A stretch of 64,000 nucleotides of DNA from Maridesulfovibrio sp. (lineage in GTDB: Bacteria > Desulfobacterota > Desulfovibrionia > Desulfovibrionales > Desulfovibrionaceae). The stretch covers positions 357,501-421,500 of the forward strand of contig NZ_OY762999.1 of NCBI RefSeq assembly GCF_963666665.1, written 5' to 3'. The position numbers and the translations under genes were made by a program. Positions 51,073 to 60,757 of this stretch are shown one piece after another; the first letter of the stretch is position 1; every line of letters begins with the position of its first letter. Under the pieces are notes generated by a model. That model saw nothing but the letters and a program-made list of their open reading frames with translations, did not search any database and had not been told where the DNA came from.

Positions 51073-53757
51073 ATGAATATATTTTATAGTTTTCTAGAAA
51101 AGTTGATCCGTTCCATCTTGAAGCTGGTCCGCAAGGCCCCTGTTTGCATTGTTCTCTGTGCTGTCTTGCTGGCTACTGTTTGTGCCGGTTCTTCCGCTCT
51201 CTGGCTCAAGCTGGACAGCGATCAGGACAATCTTATTTCCCATGAATTGCCTTTTCAGAAACGAAATCTTGAGCAGATAAAGAATTTCGGTGATCAGGAA
51301 TATATGTTCGTGGTCATTAAGACCAGAGGAACTGAAGCTGGCAAAACCAAAGCCGCGCAGTTTGCATCGACCCTTGCCACAAAACTTAATAAGCGCCCCG
51401 ATCTGGTTAAGGAAGTGCATTATGCCATGTCTGCCCGTGACATGGGACCGGGTGTGCTCATGTTTGCCTCTCAGGATGAGTTGCGTCAGTTTGTGACTCT
51501 TGCCCGTGATTTCGGTCCGCTGGGTAAGGAGTGGTTTGAAGCTCCGGGATTGTCCCGTTTTTTGGAGATGACTGCAGGGCTCCTTTCCGGTGAAAAGGGC
51601 GGTACTGCTGATTCCGAAATGTTCGGCCCGTTCATTGGCGCGCTGGATAATCTTGTTGTCGAAATGCAGTCTTCCCTTGTTTCAGGTCCTACTCTTGAGA
51701 ATATGAATGCCCCGGTTTTTGATCTGGATAAGGCCGGAATTCAGTATTTCTTTACCCGCAACGGCAAGCTGCTGATCATGCGTATCCTGCCCAAGAAAGA
51801 TTTCCGGGTTATGGATGTGATCGGGCCTTCGCTTAATTTTGTACGCTCTTCGCTGGAAACAGTGCGGGCGGAATACCCGGATGTTGAAGCAGGACTAACC
51901 GGACGTCCGGTGCTCTCCGCAGACGAGATGCACACTACGGATCAGGATATGACCATTTCGGCCATCATTTCAGTGGTTGTGGTGGGGCTGCTGTTCATGT
52001 TTATCCTTCACGGCTGGTTGCGTCCCATGCTGGTAATGGGATCATTATTTTGTGCCATGGCTTGGACTTTCGGGTTTACGCTGGTCACACTGGGCCGTTT
52101 GAACCTGCTTTCTATTGTCTTTGCGCTTGTGCTGGTCGGTATCGGGGTGGATTTCGGTATTCACATTGTCATGCGTTATGTAGAGGCTTCTGATTCCGGT
52201 ATGTCACCGGATGAGGCGGTGGAAGAAGCATTGGTTCATACCGGACCCGGAATCTTGCTGGGCGGTTTGACTTCTGTCTGCGCCTTCTATGCCGTACTGG
52301 GGCAGGAATTTGTTGGGCTTGCCGAACTGGGGCTTGTGGGTGGAACCGGGATCATCTTTTGTCTGATTTCCATGTTGACCGTCTTACCGTCGGCAATGCT
52401 TATTGCGGGCAGGCGTAACTGGTTTCCGTCTTCCCGTCCGCGTATGGCTACCTTGCCGTTTATGGAAAAGGTCATTTCGCGTCCGGTAACGGTGCTGGTC
52501 GTTTTCGGCCTGCTCACCGCGCTGGCTTTCCCCGGTTTTCAGAAGGCCGGATTCAATTATAACCTGCTTGAATTGCAGGCCAAGGGGCTGGAGTCTGTTG
52601 AATACGAGCACGTGTTGATCAATGATTCCGATGAGTCCACATGGTTCGCAGTCATGACCAGACCGGACCTTGAGTCTGTAGCGTCCCTGATATCGGAATT
52701 GAAGCAGGTGCCTTCTGTAGGCCGCATTGAATCCATTCTGGATTTCCTGCCTGACGGTCAAAAAGAGAAAGCAGATATTTTGCGTGGTGAAGCCGAGGTC
52801 CTGCAGGGAATCAATCTTGATGCCCGCAATGCCCATCTGGTACCTGACGAGGTTGTAGCCTCTCTTGAGAATTTGATTGAATCCCTTGAAGGGCTTGAGG
52901 AAAAACTGTTTTCAGCAGGAGCCAAGCAGGAATTGGATCAGGTTGGTCAAATCATTGAGCGGGCTGATTCCTGCCTTGAAGTTCTGCAGAAGAATCCTGC
53001 GGATGCTGTCAACCTGACTCCGCTTCAATCCCGTCTGGTCAATGAGCTTTCCGGGTCTTTTGCCTGGCTTAAGGAAATTCTGGAAGTGCAGTCCGTTACC
53101 CCGAACGATTTACCCGAGCATCTGCGTTCTCTCTATGTGGGTAAGGACGGCAGCTTCATGGTTAAGATTTCTCCGGTAGAAAATGTCTGGGATTTTGATA
53201 AGCTGACCGGATTTGTGGCCGATCTGCGCAAGATCGATCCTGAAGTGACCGGAGTCCCGGTGGTTGTCCTTGAGTCCTCCCTGCTAATGCGGGAGACTTT
53301 TCTTGAGGCCGCCGGACTGACCCTCATTCTGGTTTCAGTTATTCTGTTCCTCAGTTCATTCAGTCTCAGCTACGTGCTGCTGACCCTTGTCCCGCTTTTT
53401 GCCGGTATTTTCTGGTTGCTGGAGATTATGGGGCTGACCGGACTGAGCTTTAATTTAGCAAATTTCTTTGCTATTCCTGTTCTTATTGCCATCGGTGTTG
53501 ACGGCGGGGTCCATTTTCTGGCCCGCTGGAAGGAACTTTCCGAAGGAGAGCGACTTTACCATACCAGTACCCCGGTGGCAGTGGGACTTAGTTTTTGCAC
53601 TACCATGATAGGTTTCGGGGGGCTGCTTCTGGCCCATCATCGCGGCCTTGCTTCGCTGGGCGGGATCATGGTTACCGGTTCCGCTACCTGTCTTGTAGGT
53701 TGCATGGTGGTCTTACCTGCCGTGTTCAGACTGATTGAAAGGATCAAAGGAAAATAA
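51073..53757 (+). CDS. hpnN: Hopanoid-associated RND (MMPL-type) transporter HpnN
   Basis: 894 residues with the RND duplicate plan: TM1 (VCIVLCAVLLATVCAGSSALWL), a large periplasmic loop to about 290, helices 2-6 (IISVVVVGLLFMFILHGW, GIGVDFGIHIVMRYVEA), TM7 near 475, a second loop with long coiled segments (about 590-680), then helices 8-12 (VDGGVHFLARWKELSEG). HpnN proteins move hopanoids to the outer membrane in other bacteria. The gene is followed after three bases by the PhnD-like gene, so they are co-transcribed. The ribosome binding site is weak. Confidence 0.9.
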   Translation: MNIFYSFLEKLIRSILKLVRKAPVCIVLCAVLLATVCAGSSALWLKLDSDQDNLISHELPFQKRNLEQIKNFGDQEYMFVVIKTRGTEAGKTKAAQFASTLATKLNKRPDLVKEVHYAMSARDMGPGVLMFASQDELRQFVTLARDFGPLGKEWFEAPGLSRFLEMTAGLLSGEKGGTADSEMFGPFIGALDNLVVEMQSSLVSGPTLENMNAPVFDLDKAGIQYFFTRNGKLLIMRILPKKDFRVMDVIGPSLNFVRSSLETVRAEYPDVEAGLTGRPVLSADEMHTTDQDMTISAIISVVVVGLLFMFILHGWLRPMLVMGSLFCAMAWTFGFTLVTLGRLNLLSIVFALVLVGIGVDFGIHIVMRYVEASDSGMSPDEAVEEALVHTGPGILLGGLTSVCAFYAVLGQEFVGLAELGLVGGTGIIFCLISMLTVLPSAMLIAGRRNWFPSSRPRMATLPFMEKVISRPVTVLVVFGLLTALAFPGFQKAGFNYNLLELQAKGLESVEYEHVLINDSDESTWFAVMTRPDLESVASLISELKQVPSVGRIESILDFLPDGQKEKADILRGEAEVLQGINLDARNAHLVPDEVVASLENLIESLEGLEEKLFSAGAKQELDQVGQIIERADSCLEVLQKNPADAVNLTPLQSRLVNELSGSFAWLKEILEVQSVTPNDLPEHLRSLYVGKDGSFMVKISPVENVWDFDKLTGFVADLRKIDPEVTGVPVVVLESSLLMRETFLEAAGLTLILVSVILFLSSFSLSYVLLTLVPLFAGIFWLLEIMGLTGLSFNLANFFAIPVLIAIGVDGGVHFLARWKELSEGERLYHTSTPVAVGLSFCTTMIGFGGLLLAHHRGLASLGGIMVTGSATCLVGCMVVLPAVFRLIERIKGK

Positions 53758-53760
53758 TCT

Positions 53761-54540
53761 ATGTTCAGAAGAGTTCTCGCTTTTGCATTTGTTCTGGTTC
53801 TTGGATTGAGTTCTGTTGCGTCTGCAGGACGGTTTGATTTTGCCATTATCCAGCCCGGTCAGCCGGGAACCACTGCCGAGGCGCAGCCGGTCATGGATGA
53901 ACTTGCAAATTATCTTTCCGCCAAACTGGGTGAGAAAGTTAAGGGAGTATACTACAACGACCTGAATGCGGCGCTCGATTATCTCGGAAAGAACAAGCCA
54001 GCGTGGTCCATCTGCGGGCTTACTTTCTTTAAGTCTTACAGTTCCAAATTTTCCATGGCACCGGTGGCTTCAACTTTGCCGCAGGGAATGAAAAAGGATG
54101 TCTGGCGTTTGATTGTCCCTGCCGATGGACCTGATTCAGCGGAGGGTATTCAAGGCACTGTCTACGGTTCCATGCTTTATACCCCGCAGTCCCTTGAAAT
54201 TCTGTTCGGCAGTAAAAAGGGCTGGGGATTTACCGTGGAAGGTACGCACAAGGCATTGCGCATGCTCAGGAAGGTGAATAAAGGCAAGGTCTCCGGCGTG
54301 GTTCTTGATGCTGTGCAGTATTCAGTGATCAAGGATTCTGACCGCTATTCCGGTACCAAGGTCATTTATACTTCTTCCGAACTGCCCAACAGTCCGGTGG
54401 CTTGGTTCGGCAAGACCAATGATGATGCTTTCCGTTTGCAGGCAGTGCTTCTGGATATGTCCAAGGATCCGTCTGCAAAGGAATTGCTTAATTTGTTGCA
54501 GACTTCCGGTTTCAATCCCGCTGACAAGGATTTGAAATAA
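53761..54540 (+). CDS. PhnD-like periplasmic binding protein
   Basis: 259 residues. A signal peptide (VLAFAFVLVLGLSSVASAG) and a phosphonate-binding-like fold (PVMDELANYLSAKLGEKVKGVYYNDLNAALDYLGKNKP, core AALDYLGKNKPAWSICG). No permease or ATPase is adjacent. It starts three bases after hpnN and ends in a TAATG overlap with the next gene. The position suggests that it helps HpnN or carries a hopanoid head-group precursor; that is inference. Confidence 0.8.
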   Translation: MFRRVLAFAFVLVLGLSSVASAGRFDFAIIQPGQPGTTAEAQPVMDELANYLSAKLGEKVKGVYYNDLNAALDYLGKNKPAWSICGLTFFKSYSSKFSMAPVASTLPQGMKKDVWRLIVPADGPDSAEGIQGTVYGSMLYTPQSLEILFGSKKGWGFTVEGTHKALRMLRKVNKGKVSGVVLDAVQYSVIKDSDRYSGTKVIYTSSELPNSPVAWFGKTNDDAFRLQAVLLDMSKDPSAKELLNLLQTSGFNPADKDLK

Positions 54541-55259
54541 TGAAATGGCTGCGTTTATTACCATTACTGATTGTGCTGCTGATCTGCGGCTGTTCCGCGA
54601 AGTATGACCTTCCTCTTTATGAATATGAAGCGGATGGGGTAGTTCTTTGGAAGCCCTGTTCAATGGCGCAGGCAGAGGTCCTTTCTAATTCTTCCAAGGA
54701 TAAAGATGTCTTGCAGGGGGCGGCCTGCTCCGCATGGTTGCTGGAAAGCGGGGCGGTCAAGAAGGCCGATTATGCTAAATCCTCACAGCTGAAATTAGAA
54801 AAATATCTTGTTAAAAATAAGCAATCCGGTTTGGGGCACTATCTTTTGGCTTATTTAATTGCTAAAGAGGCTCAGCTTGCTCCCATGAAGGGCCTTGACC
54901 TTGTGCCCCGTATGGAGCAAGAAGCACTCGCAGCGTCCAAGCTTTCTCCCGAAGTTGATCACGGAGGCCCGGATCGTTTTCTGGGTGAGCTTTATCTTAA
55001 AGCTCCCTCAGCTCCTATCAGTATCGGGGACATGGACAATGCTTTAGAATTTTATGAAAAGGCCGTAAAAGTCGCGCCTGATTTTGCTATGAATCGTCTC
55101 GGACTCGCAACAGCCTTGCTGGAAGATGACGATGTTAAGGAAGCCTGCGTCCATTATGATAAGGCTCTGCATAGCAAATGCTTTGATGAAAAATTATTAA
55201 AAGTTGATTCCTGTAAAAAGCTGGTCAAAGCCTGCGAAGGCAAAAAGGCAGCTGAATAA
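54540..55259 (+). CDS. TPR lipoprotein, TatT-like
   Basis: 239 residues. Lipobox LLICGC anchors it at about C18. The mature part is helical, with RFLGELYLKAPSAPISIGDMDNALEFYEKAVKVAPDF resembling the T-component of tripartite P-associated TRAP systems (core IGDMDNALEFYEKAVKVAPD), and cysteines spread through the chain. It shares its first base with the stop codon of the PhnD-like gene. A secreted binding protein plus a TPR lipoprotein is the pairing used in TPAT systems, but no TRAP permease is present here. Confidence 0.72.
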   Translation: MKWLRLLPLLIVLLICGCSAKYDLPLYEYEADGVVLWKPCSMAQAEVLSNSSKDKDVLQGAACSAWLLESGAVKKADYAKSSQLKLEKYLVKNKQSGLGHYLLAYLIAKEAQLAPMKGLDLVPRMEQEALAASKLSPEVDHGGPDRFLGELYLKAPSAPISIGDMDNALEFYEKAVKVAPDFAMNRLGLATALLEDDDVKEACVHYDKALHSKCFDEKLLKVDSCKKLVKACEGKKAAE

Positions 55260-55299
55260 AAACAACCCGCCCCCATGTGGCGGCAATGAGGTTAAGACC

Positions 55300-56316
55300 T
55301 TGGCAATTCCTGCAATTCAAGTAGCTAGACTCGGTAAATACATTCTCACTCAGACCCTGAAGGGCAACAAGCATTACCCGCTGGTGCTGATGCTCGAACC
55401 TCTTTTTCAGTGCAACCTGCGTTGCAAGGGCTGCGGCAAGGTTAACCAGCCGCCGGAAATCCTTAACAAGCGCCTTTCCGTTCAGGAATGCATTGACGCT
55501 GTAGAAGAGTGCGGTGCTCCGATTGTTTCCATTCCAGGTGGTGAGCCTCTGCTGCACCCCGAGATTCCGACCATCGTCAGTGAACTGATCAAGCGCAAAA
55601 AATTTGTTTACCTCTGCACCAACGGCATTCTCATGCCTGAACGCATTCATGAGTTCAAACCCAGCCCGTACCTGACCTTCAACCTCCATCTGGACGGTCC
55701 TGCTGAAGTTCATGATAAGGTTGTCTGCAAGCAGGGTGTTTTTGATTCTGCGGTACGTACCATCAAGCTGCTCAAGTCCAAGGGGTTCAGGGTAAATACC
55801 AACACTACCCTTTTTGGCGGTCAAACTGCTGAAAAAGCTGCGGAATTCTTTGATTTCCTTATGGATCTCAAGGTAGACGGCATGACCCTTTCAGCTGCAT
55901 TCAGCTATGAAGCTGCAGAAGATCAGGATGCTTTCCTGACCCGCCCGCAGAGTGAAAAGCTTTTCCGTGAAATTTTCACCATCGGTAAGAACAAGAACTG
56001 GGATTTCAGCCACAGCAGCTTTTATCTCGATTTCCTCGCCGGAAACCAGCCGGATTACAAATGCTCCCCTTGGGGTAACCCCTGCCGTTCCGTACACGGA
56101 TGGCAGCGTCCCTGTTACCTGCTTGAAGACGGCTTTGTCTCTTCCTACAAGGAACTCATGGAGCAGACCGATTGGGATAAATTCGGCGTCGGTAACGATC
56201 CCCGTTGCGCAAACTGCATGGTTCACTGCGGCTTCGAACCCACAGCGGTTGCAGATTCCGTAAGGCGTCCCATCAAAGGCGCTATGCTTGCTCTGAAAGG
56301 CGTAAGTGTAAAATAG
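55300..56316 (+). CDS. hpnH: Adenosylhopane synthase HpnH (radical SAM)
   Basis: Joins a 5'-deoxyadenosyl group to diploptene, the first step of hopanoid side-chain building. With TTG at 55300 as start the protein is 338 residues and begins MAIPAIQVARLGKYILTQ; GAGG lies eight bases upstream. The 4Fe-4S motif is QCNLRCKGC (C38, C42, C45), followed by IPGGEPLLHPEI and a C-terminal SPASM-like cysteine set (CSPWGNPC, CANCMVHCGFEP). A longer reading from 55204 would enter the upstream lipoprotein gene. It ends in a strong terminator. Confidence 0.93.
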   Translation: MAIPAIQVARLGKYILTQTLKGNKHYPLVLMLEPLFQCNLRCKGCGKVNQPPEILNKRLSVQECIDAVEECGAPIVSIPGGEPLLHPEIPTIVSELIKRKKFVYLCTNGILMPERIHEFKPSPYLTFNLHLDGPAEVHDKVVCKQGVFDSAVRTIKLLKSKGFRVNTNTTLFGGQTAEKAAEFFDFLMDLKVDGMTLSAAFSYEAAEDQDAFLTRPQSEKLFREIFTIGKNKNWDFSHSSFYLDFLAGNQPDYKCSPWGNPCRSVHGWQRPCYLLEDGFVSSYKELMEQTDWDKFGVGNDPRCANCMVHCGFEPTAVADSVRRPIKGAMLALKGVSVK

Positions 56317-56329
56317 TTCAGTAGAATCC

Positions 56330-56370
56330 AAAAAGGCCCGTTGAAGTTTTCTTCAACGGGCCTTTTTTTT
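56330..56370. terminator. Bidirectional terminator between hpnH and hpnG
   Basis: AAAAAGGCCCGTTGAAG and CTTCAACGGGCCTTTTT form a perfect stem with a TTTT loop, followed by eight T in all. Confidence 0.93.
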
Positions 56371-57088
56371 ATTTCAAAATTTGCTCAAGGGCTTTCAAAG
56401 CCTTTGAATAATCCCGTCCCATTGGGATCAGCTCAAAAATAAGGCTGGGCCTTTTCATGATCGCTTTTAAAATAGGGCCAAGTTGCGTTTTGCCGGATTC
56501 ATCAACACCGGCCAGCGACTCCTGCGGGATGCCCCGTTTTGAATCATCGCTGATAGCCCGGATACATCCGAAGGGAATTCCTGTATTTTTGGCTGCCTGC
56601 GCCACGGCTATTGATTCCATGTCTACCGCCAGTGCCCCGGTGCGTTCGTGCATGAATAGTTTATCCTGCGGGGTGAGCACTGCTTCCTTGGCTGTAATCA
56701 GCTTTCCGCATTGAATCTCCCTACAACTGGGAATTAACTCACTGCGCAGCCTTGAGTCGCCATTTCCTTCAAACCATGAATCAAATTCCGCAATATCTGA
56801 ATGGATGCTCGTTGCCGTTACAAGTGTTCCGGTCTCGAGTCCGGCTGCCAGCCCGCCGGAAACTCCTATACTCAGGATCAAGTCCGGCTTTTCAGCACAA
56901 AGGAGCTCAGCTGCTTCGGCTGCGCGCGTAATGCCTATCCCGGAAACAATGCAATGATAGCTCACTTTGCTTTTAGTGGTTCCTGAGAGAAGCGGGAATT
57001 TACCTATTCTTTCGTGTTGCGGCGCAGGGCAAACAGCTTGAGCTTCCTGTTCCATGGCCGCGACTATTGCGATTCTTTTTGATTTCAT
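56369..57088 (-). CDS. hpnG: Hopanoid nucleoside phosphorylase HpnG
   Basis: 239 residues of the PNP/MTAN nucleosidase fold: IAIVAAMEQEAQAVCP, GVSGGLAAGLETGTLVTATS, and the ribose and base site TGALAVDMESIAVAQAAKNTG. In hopanoid pathways HpnG releases adenine from adenosylhopane to give phosphoribohopane. Placement facing hpnH across a shared terminator supports this over a general MTA/SAH nucleosidase. AAAGGA precedes the start. Confidence 0.85.
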   Translation of the reverse strand: MKSKRIAIVAAMEQEAQAVCPAPQHERIGKFPLLSGTTKSKVSYHCIVSGIGITRAAEAAELLCAEKPDLILSIGVSGGLAAGLETGTLVTATSIHSDIAEFDSWFEGNGDSRLRSELIPSCREIQCGKLITAKEAVLTPQDKLFMHERTGALAVDMESIAVAQAAKNTGIPFGCIRAISDDSKRGIPQESLAGVDESGKTQLGPILKAIMKRPSLIFELIPMGRDYSKALKALEQILK

Positions 57089-57226
57089 TGTTTGTCCTTT
57101 GATGATCTTAGGCAGATGATAGATCAGATATGAAAATGGGTAAAGTTTTCGAATTACATATAAATTAATTTAGAATTTTGCCGAAAATGTATTTTAGTGC
57201 TGTGGTCACGTTTTTTAACGTCAATA

Positions 57227-57255
57227 TTGACACATAGCGAAAATGAAAATAACTA
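57227..57255 (+). promoter_or_regulatory. Possible sigma-70 promoter before the third chemoreceptor
   Basis: TTGACA at 57227-57232 and a weak TAACTA after 17 bases, about 60 bases upstream of the start codon. Confidence 0.28.
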
Positions 57256-57312
57256 GCGCGACGGGGTTATAGTGAGGGTATCATTTATAACTTTAATTAA
57301 GGTGGTGACCAG

Positions 57313-59478
57313 ATGAAATGGTTCAGGAATTTAAGAATGATGTACAAGATCATGCTGCCGGTCGGAGCTTTATTGCTGCTGACTTTGGGTAGTATGGAAT
57401 ATTTTGCAATGCAAAGTAGCTCTAAAGCTATTGAAAAAGTTGCAAAAAAAGAGATTTCTGCCCTTGCTGGAGAATATAGCGGACGTATTCTCAATTTTAT
57501 GACTCATGCGCAAGGACAGGCTCAGGGGCTGGCGAGCACATTTGCTCAGTTCAGACGTGAAAATATTGAACTGAGCAGGCAAGATGCCATCTCAATGCTT
57601 GTCGGTCTTATCAAGGGTGATGATAATTTTATCGGCGGCAGTAACGGTTGGGAACCTAATGCATTTGATGGCCGCGATGCTGAATATGCGAATACAGATT
57701 TGCATGACAAAACCGGCCGTCTCATTCCGTATGCTTTCCGGGCTGGCGGGGATATCAAGGTTGTACCTCTTGCCGAGTATTTTGTACCCGGTGACGGTGA
57801 TTACTACCTGAAGCCTATTGAAAGGCGCAGGCCGTATATTACTCCACCTTATCCTTACGATGTTGACGGTAAGAGTCTTATGCTGACCACTATCGGTGCG
57901 CCGATCATGCTTGATGGACGTCCTCTCGGTGTTGTCTGCGTGGATATGCCAATCACCAACATCAGCGAGCTTGTTTCGAAGATTCGTCCTTACGGTACCG
58001 GGTATGCATGGTTGATGATGCCGAACGGCGACTTTATCTATCATCCTAATAAAGACCGTATAGGCAAGAATATCTTTGATACTGCCAAGTTTGAAGATGA
58101 AGCAGGTCTCAAGCGGGCTTTGGAAGACGGTGAGCCTTTCTACGAGGTTCGTGTGGCCACTGCAAACAGTAAACGGTCAATGGTTCAGTATATTCCAATT
58201 GAATTCAAGGATAGCGGACAGCGTTGGTATCTTGCTGTCAGTGCTCCAATGGATAAAATTTTAGCTGATGCACACACTCTTACCTTTGACCTGCTGACCA
58301 TGGGCGGAATTGCTCTTGTTCTGGTCATGATTGCGATCTTTTTTGTTGCCCGTTCCATCTCCAAGCCTATCGGAATTATCACCGCTGGGGCTATGGAAGT
58401 TGCTAATGGTAATTTTAATGTCCGTCTTGACGATGCTATTTTCGGTGGAGAACTCAAAGACCTGCATTCAGCTATGCGTGAGATGCTGACCGGGCTTGTT
58501 GAGAATATTTCCAAGGCTGAAAAGATGGCTGAAGAAGCCAAGGATCAGACTGAGAAAGCTCAGGTTGCTCTTAAGGAAGCTGACGAAGCCCGTGCGGAAG
58601 CAGAAAACGCCAAGCGCGAAGGTATGCTTCACGCTGCTGAGCAGTTGGCAGGTATAGTTTCACAGGTAGCCAGTGCAAGCCAGGAACTCACCGCTCAGAT
58701 TGAAGAATCAAGCCGAGGTTCTGAAACACAGCGTGAACGCACCGCTGAGTCTGCCACTGCCATGGAACAGATGAATGCAAGCGTCATGGAAGTTGCTCGT
58801 AACGCTGCTGAAGCTGCGGACTCTGCAGATAATGCTCGTACTGAGGCAGAAAATGGCGGAACTATCGTTAATGACGTGGTAGAGCGGATCAACCGTGTTC
58901 AGGGTATGACCGTTGAAATGGAAAAAGGTCTGGGCATGCTCGGAGAGCAGGCAGATGGAATCGGCAAGATCATGAATGTGATCACTGATATCGCTGATCA
59001 GACCAACCTGCTGGCATTGAACGCAGCAATTGAAGCCGCCCGTGCCGGTGAAGCCGGAAGGGGATTTGCGGTTGTTGCTGATGAAGTTCGCAAGCTGGCT
59101 GAAAAGACAATGGATGCCACCAAGGAAGTCGGAGGCTACATCTCTGCTATCCAGAGCGGTACCCGTGAGAATATTAACGGCATGACCAAAGCTGCGGCTG
59201 AAGTCTCTGCCAGCACCGAGTCTGCTAACAAGGCCGGTGAGGCTCTCAAGGGTATTGTTGAGATTGTCGAGGAGACTGCAGGGCAGGTACGCAGTATTGC
59301 TACTGCCTCTGAAGAGCAGTCAGCTGCAAGTGAGCAGATCAACAGAAGCATTGAAGAGGTAAACCTCATTGCCAACGACAATGCTCAGGCCATGCGCGAG
59401 TCATCCACTGCTGTGGAAGAACTCATGCATCTCGGCGAGCAGCTTACTGAACTTATCGAAGAGTTGCGCAGAGCTTAG
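57313..59478 (+). CDS. Methyl-accepting chemotaxis protein with dCache sensor
   Basis: 721 residues. TM1 at about 15-33 (ALLLLTLGSMEYFAM), a periplasmic dCache_1 domain (about 40-335; YFVPGDGDYYLKPIERRRPYITPPYPYDVDGKS, core PYPYDVDGKSLMLTTIGAPI, and GVVCVDMPITNISELV), TM2 near 340 (LLTMGGIALVLVMIAIFFVA), HAMP, a coiled coil rich in AE repeats, and a methyl-accepting domain with tip ALNAAIEAARAGEAGRGFAV. The dCache details resemble amino-acid or organic-acid sensors, but the ligand is not fixed. Confidence 0.93.
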   Translation: MKWFRNLRMMYKIMLPVGALLLLTLGSMEYFAMQSSSKAIEKVAKKEISALAGEYSGRILNFMTHAQGQAQGLASTFAQFRRENIELSRQDAISMLVGLIKGDDNFIGGSNGWEPNAFDGRDAEYANTDLHDKTGRLIPYAFRAGGDIKVVPLAEYFVPGDGDYYLKPIERRRPYITPPYPYDVDGKSLMLTTIGAPIMLDGRPLGVVCVDMPITNISELVSKIRPYGTGYAWLMMPNGDFIYHPNKDRIGKNIFDTAKFEDEAGLKRALEDGEPFYEVRVATANSKRSMVQYIPIEFKDSGQRWYLAVSAPMDKILADAHTLTFDLLTMGGIALVLVMIAIFFVARSISKPIGIITAGAMEVANGNFNVRLDDAIFGGELKDLHSAMREMLTGLVENISKAEKMAEEAKDQTEKAQVALKEADEARAEAENAKREGMLHAAEQLAGIVSQVASASQELTAQIEESSRGSETQRERTAESATAMEQMNASVMEVARNAAEAADSADNARTEAENGGTIVNDVVERINRVQGMTVEMEKGLGMLGEQADGIGKIMNVITDIADQTNLLALNAAIEAARAGEAGRGFAVVADEVRKLAEKTMDATKEVGGYISAIQSGTRENINGMTKAAAEVSASTESANKAGEALKGIVEIVEETAGQVRSIATASEEQSAASEQINRSIEEVNLIANDNAQAMRESSTAVEELMHLGEQLTELIEELRRA

Positions 59479-59503
59479 CAGTATAAATCGTATGAACGTT
59501 CAT

Positions 59504-59533
59504 GGGCCGGGGTTTTTCCCGGCCCTTTTTTTT
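59504..59533 (+). terminator. Intrinsic terminator of the third chemoreceptor gene
   Basis: GGGCCGGG and CCCGGCCC pair around a short T-rich loop, followed by eight T. Confidence 0.92.
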
Positions 59534-59641
59534 GGCGGACTTGCAGTCGGTTTGTTCTTGGCGATAGTGGTTGACTTGGGGTTAACAGGCGAATAATCAG
59601 AGATTGATTATACAATCGTTTAGTTATGAGGTTTTTCCGTT

Positions 59642-60748
59642 ATGAATCAGCGAATGTTCTTCCTCGATAATCTGCGCGCCATAACAATTTTTGGGGTTGT
59701 AATACTTCATGTTTCTCTTTGTTATATGAAATTTGCGCCGCAGTGGTGGTTTGTTGTTGATCCGCAGCAGAGTATGTTTTTCACTTATGCTGTAATGCTT
59801 ATTGATGTGCCCATCATGGCGATAATGTTTTTTCTGGCCGGATATTTTGCACTTCCTTCGTTGCAGAAGCACGGGATGTCCGGATTCTGGGCCGGTAAAT
59901 TTAAGCGTATAATTATTCCTTGGGTGCTGGGGGTATTGTTTCTCGCCCCTCCGGCCATGTATATGATCCTGCTTTCAAGGGGCAAGGCTCCTTCTTTTTG
60001 GGAATTCTGGGCCGGGCCTTTCTGGACGACCATGTACAGCCAGTCTGTATTCTGGTTTCTTGGATTGCTGGCGCTCTTTTATTTGATTCTCAGTTGTTGC
60101 TATAATTATTTCCCCAGCCTGCAAAATCCTCCGCGGATGAGCCGTAATCCATCGCCTTTGCTTTCAGTTTTTTTCATAGCGATTTCCAGCGGCATTTTTC
60201 TGGGTATGAACCAGTTCTTCCCGGTTGATACGTGGATTACCGATTATTATGTGATCGTTTTCCAGCCCTTGCGCCTGTTTGTTTACCTGCTGTATTTTTG
60301 GCTTGGTATCCTTGCTTGGAAGCGCAATTGGTTTACCCGCCAGGGATATACTCCAAGGTTACTGCCGTGGTCGATAGTATGTCTTGTCTCGGCAGTAGTT
60401 TATCTTACCTTTAAGGGAATGATGCATGCTAGAGGAACTGAATTGTCCATCCAATTAGGCAATGCGCTCAGTTTTAATATCTTTGCTTACAGTACCCTCA
60501 TGGCCGGAGTGGCCTTGTTCAAGGCTTTCGTGAACAGCTCCAATGATTTTTGTAAATCGTTTTCAGCCTGTTCTTATGGGCTTTATCTCTTTCATTCACT
60601 GGCAGTCTACTACGGAGCCTACTATCTGCTCGGTATGGATGCCTCTCCGTTTATCAAAGCCCCCCTCCTGCTGATAGGATCAACAGTAGTTTGCTGGGTG
60701 CTGACAGTTGCTTTGAAGAAGGTGAAGGGAGTTTCTTCGGTTTTGTAG
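59642..60748 (+). CDS. Membrane acyltransferase, family 3
   Basis: 368 residues with about ten membrane helices. The N-terminal signature FFLDNLRAITIFGVVILHVSLCY has the arginine-histidine pair of the OafA/acyltransferase 3 family, which acylates sugars or lipids. The last helices contain ACSYGLYLFHSLAVYYGAYYLLG. It is monocistronic, between two terminators. The acceptor is unknown; modification of surface glycans or lipids is likely. Confidence 0.9.
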   Translation: MNQRMFFLDNLRAITIFGVVILHVSLCYMKFAPQWWFVVDPQQSMFFTYAVMLIDVPIMAIMFFLAGYFALPSLQKHGMSGFWAGKFKRIIIPWVLGVLFLAPPAMYMILLSRGKAPSFWEFWAGPFWTTMYSQSVFWFLGLLALFYLILSCCYNYFPSLQNPPRMSRNPSPLLSVFFIAISSGIFLGMNQFFPVDTWITDYYVIVFQPLRLFVYLLYFWLGILAWKRNWFTRQGYTPRLLPWSIVCLVSAVVYLTFKGMMHARGTELSIQLGNALSFNIFAYSTLMAGVALFKAFVNSSNDFCKSFSACSYGLYLFHSLAVYYGAYYLLGMDASPFIKAPLLLIGSTVVCWVLTVALKKVKGVSSVL

Positions 60749-60757
60749 AAAATAAAT

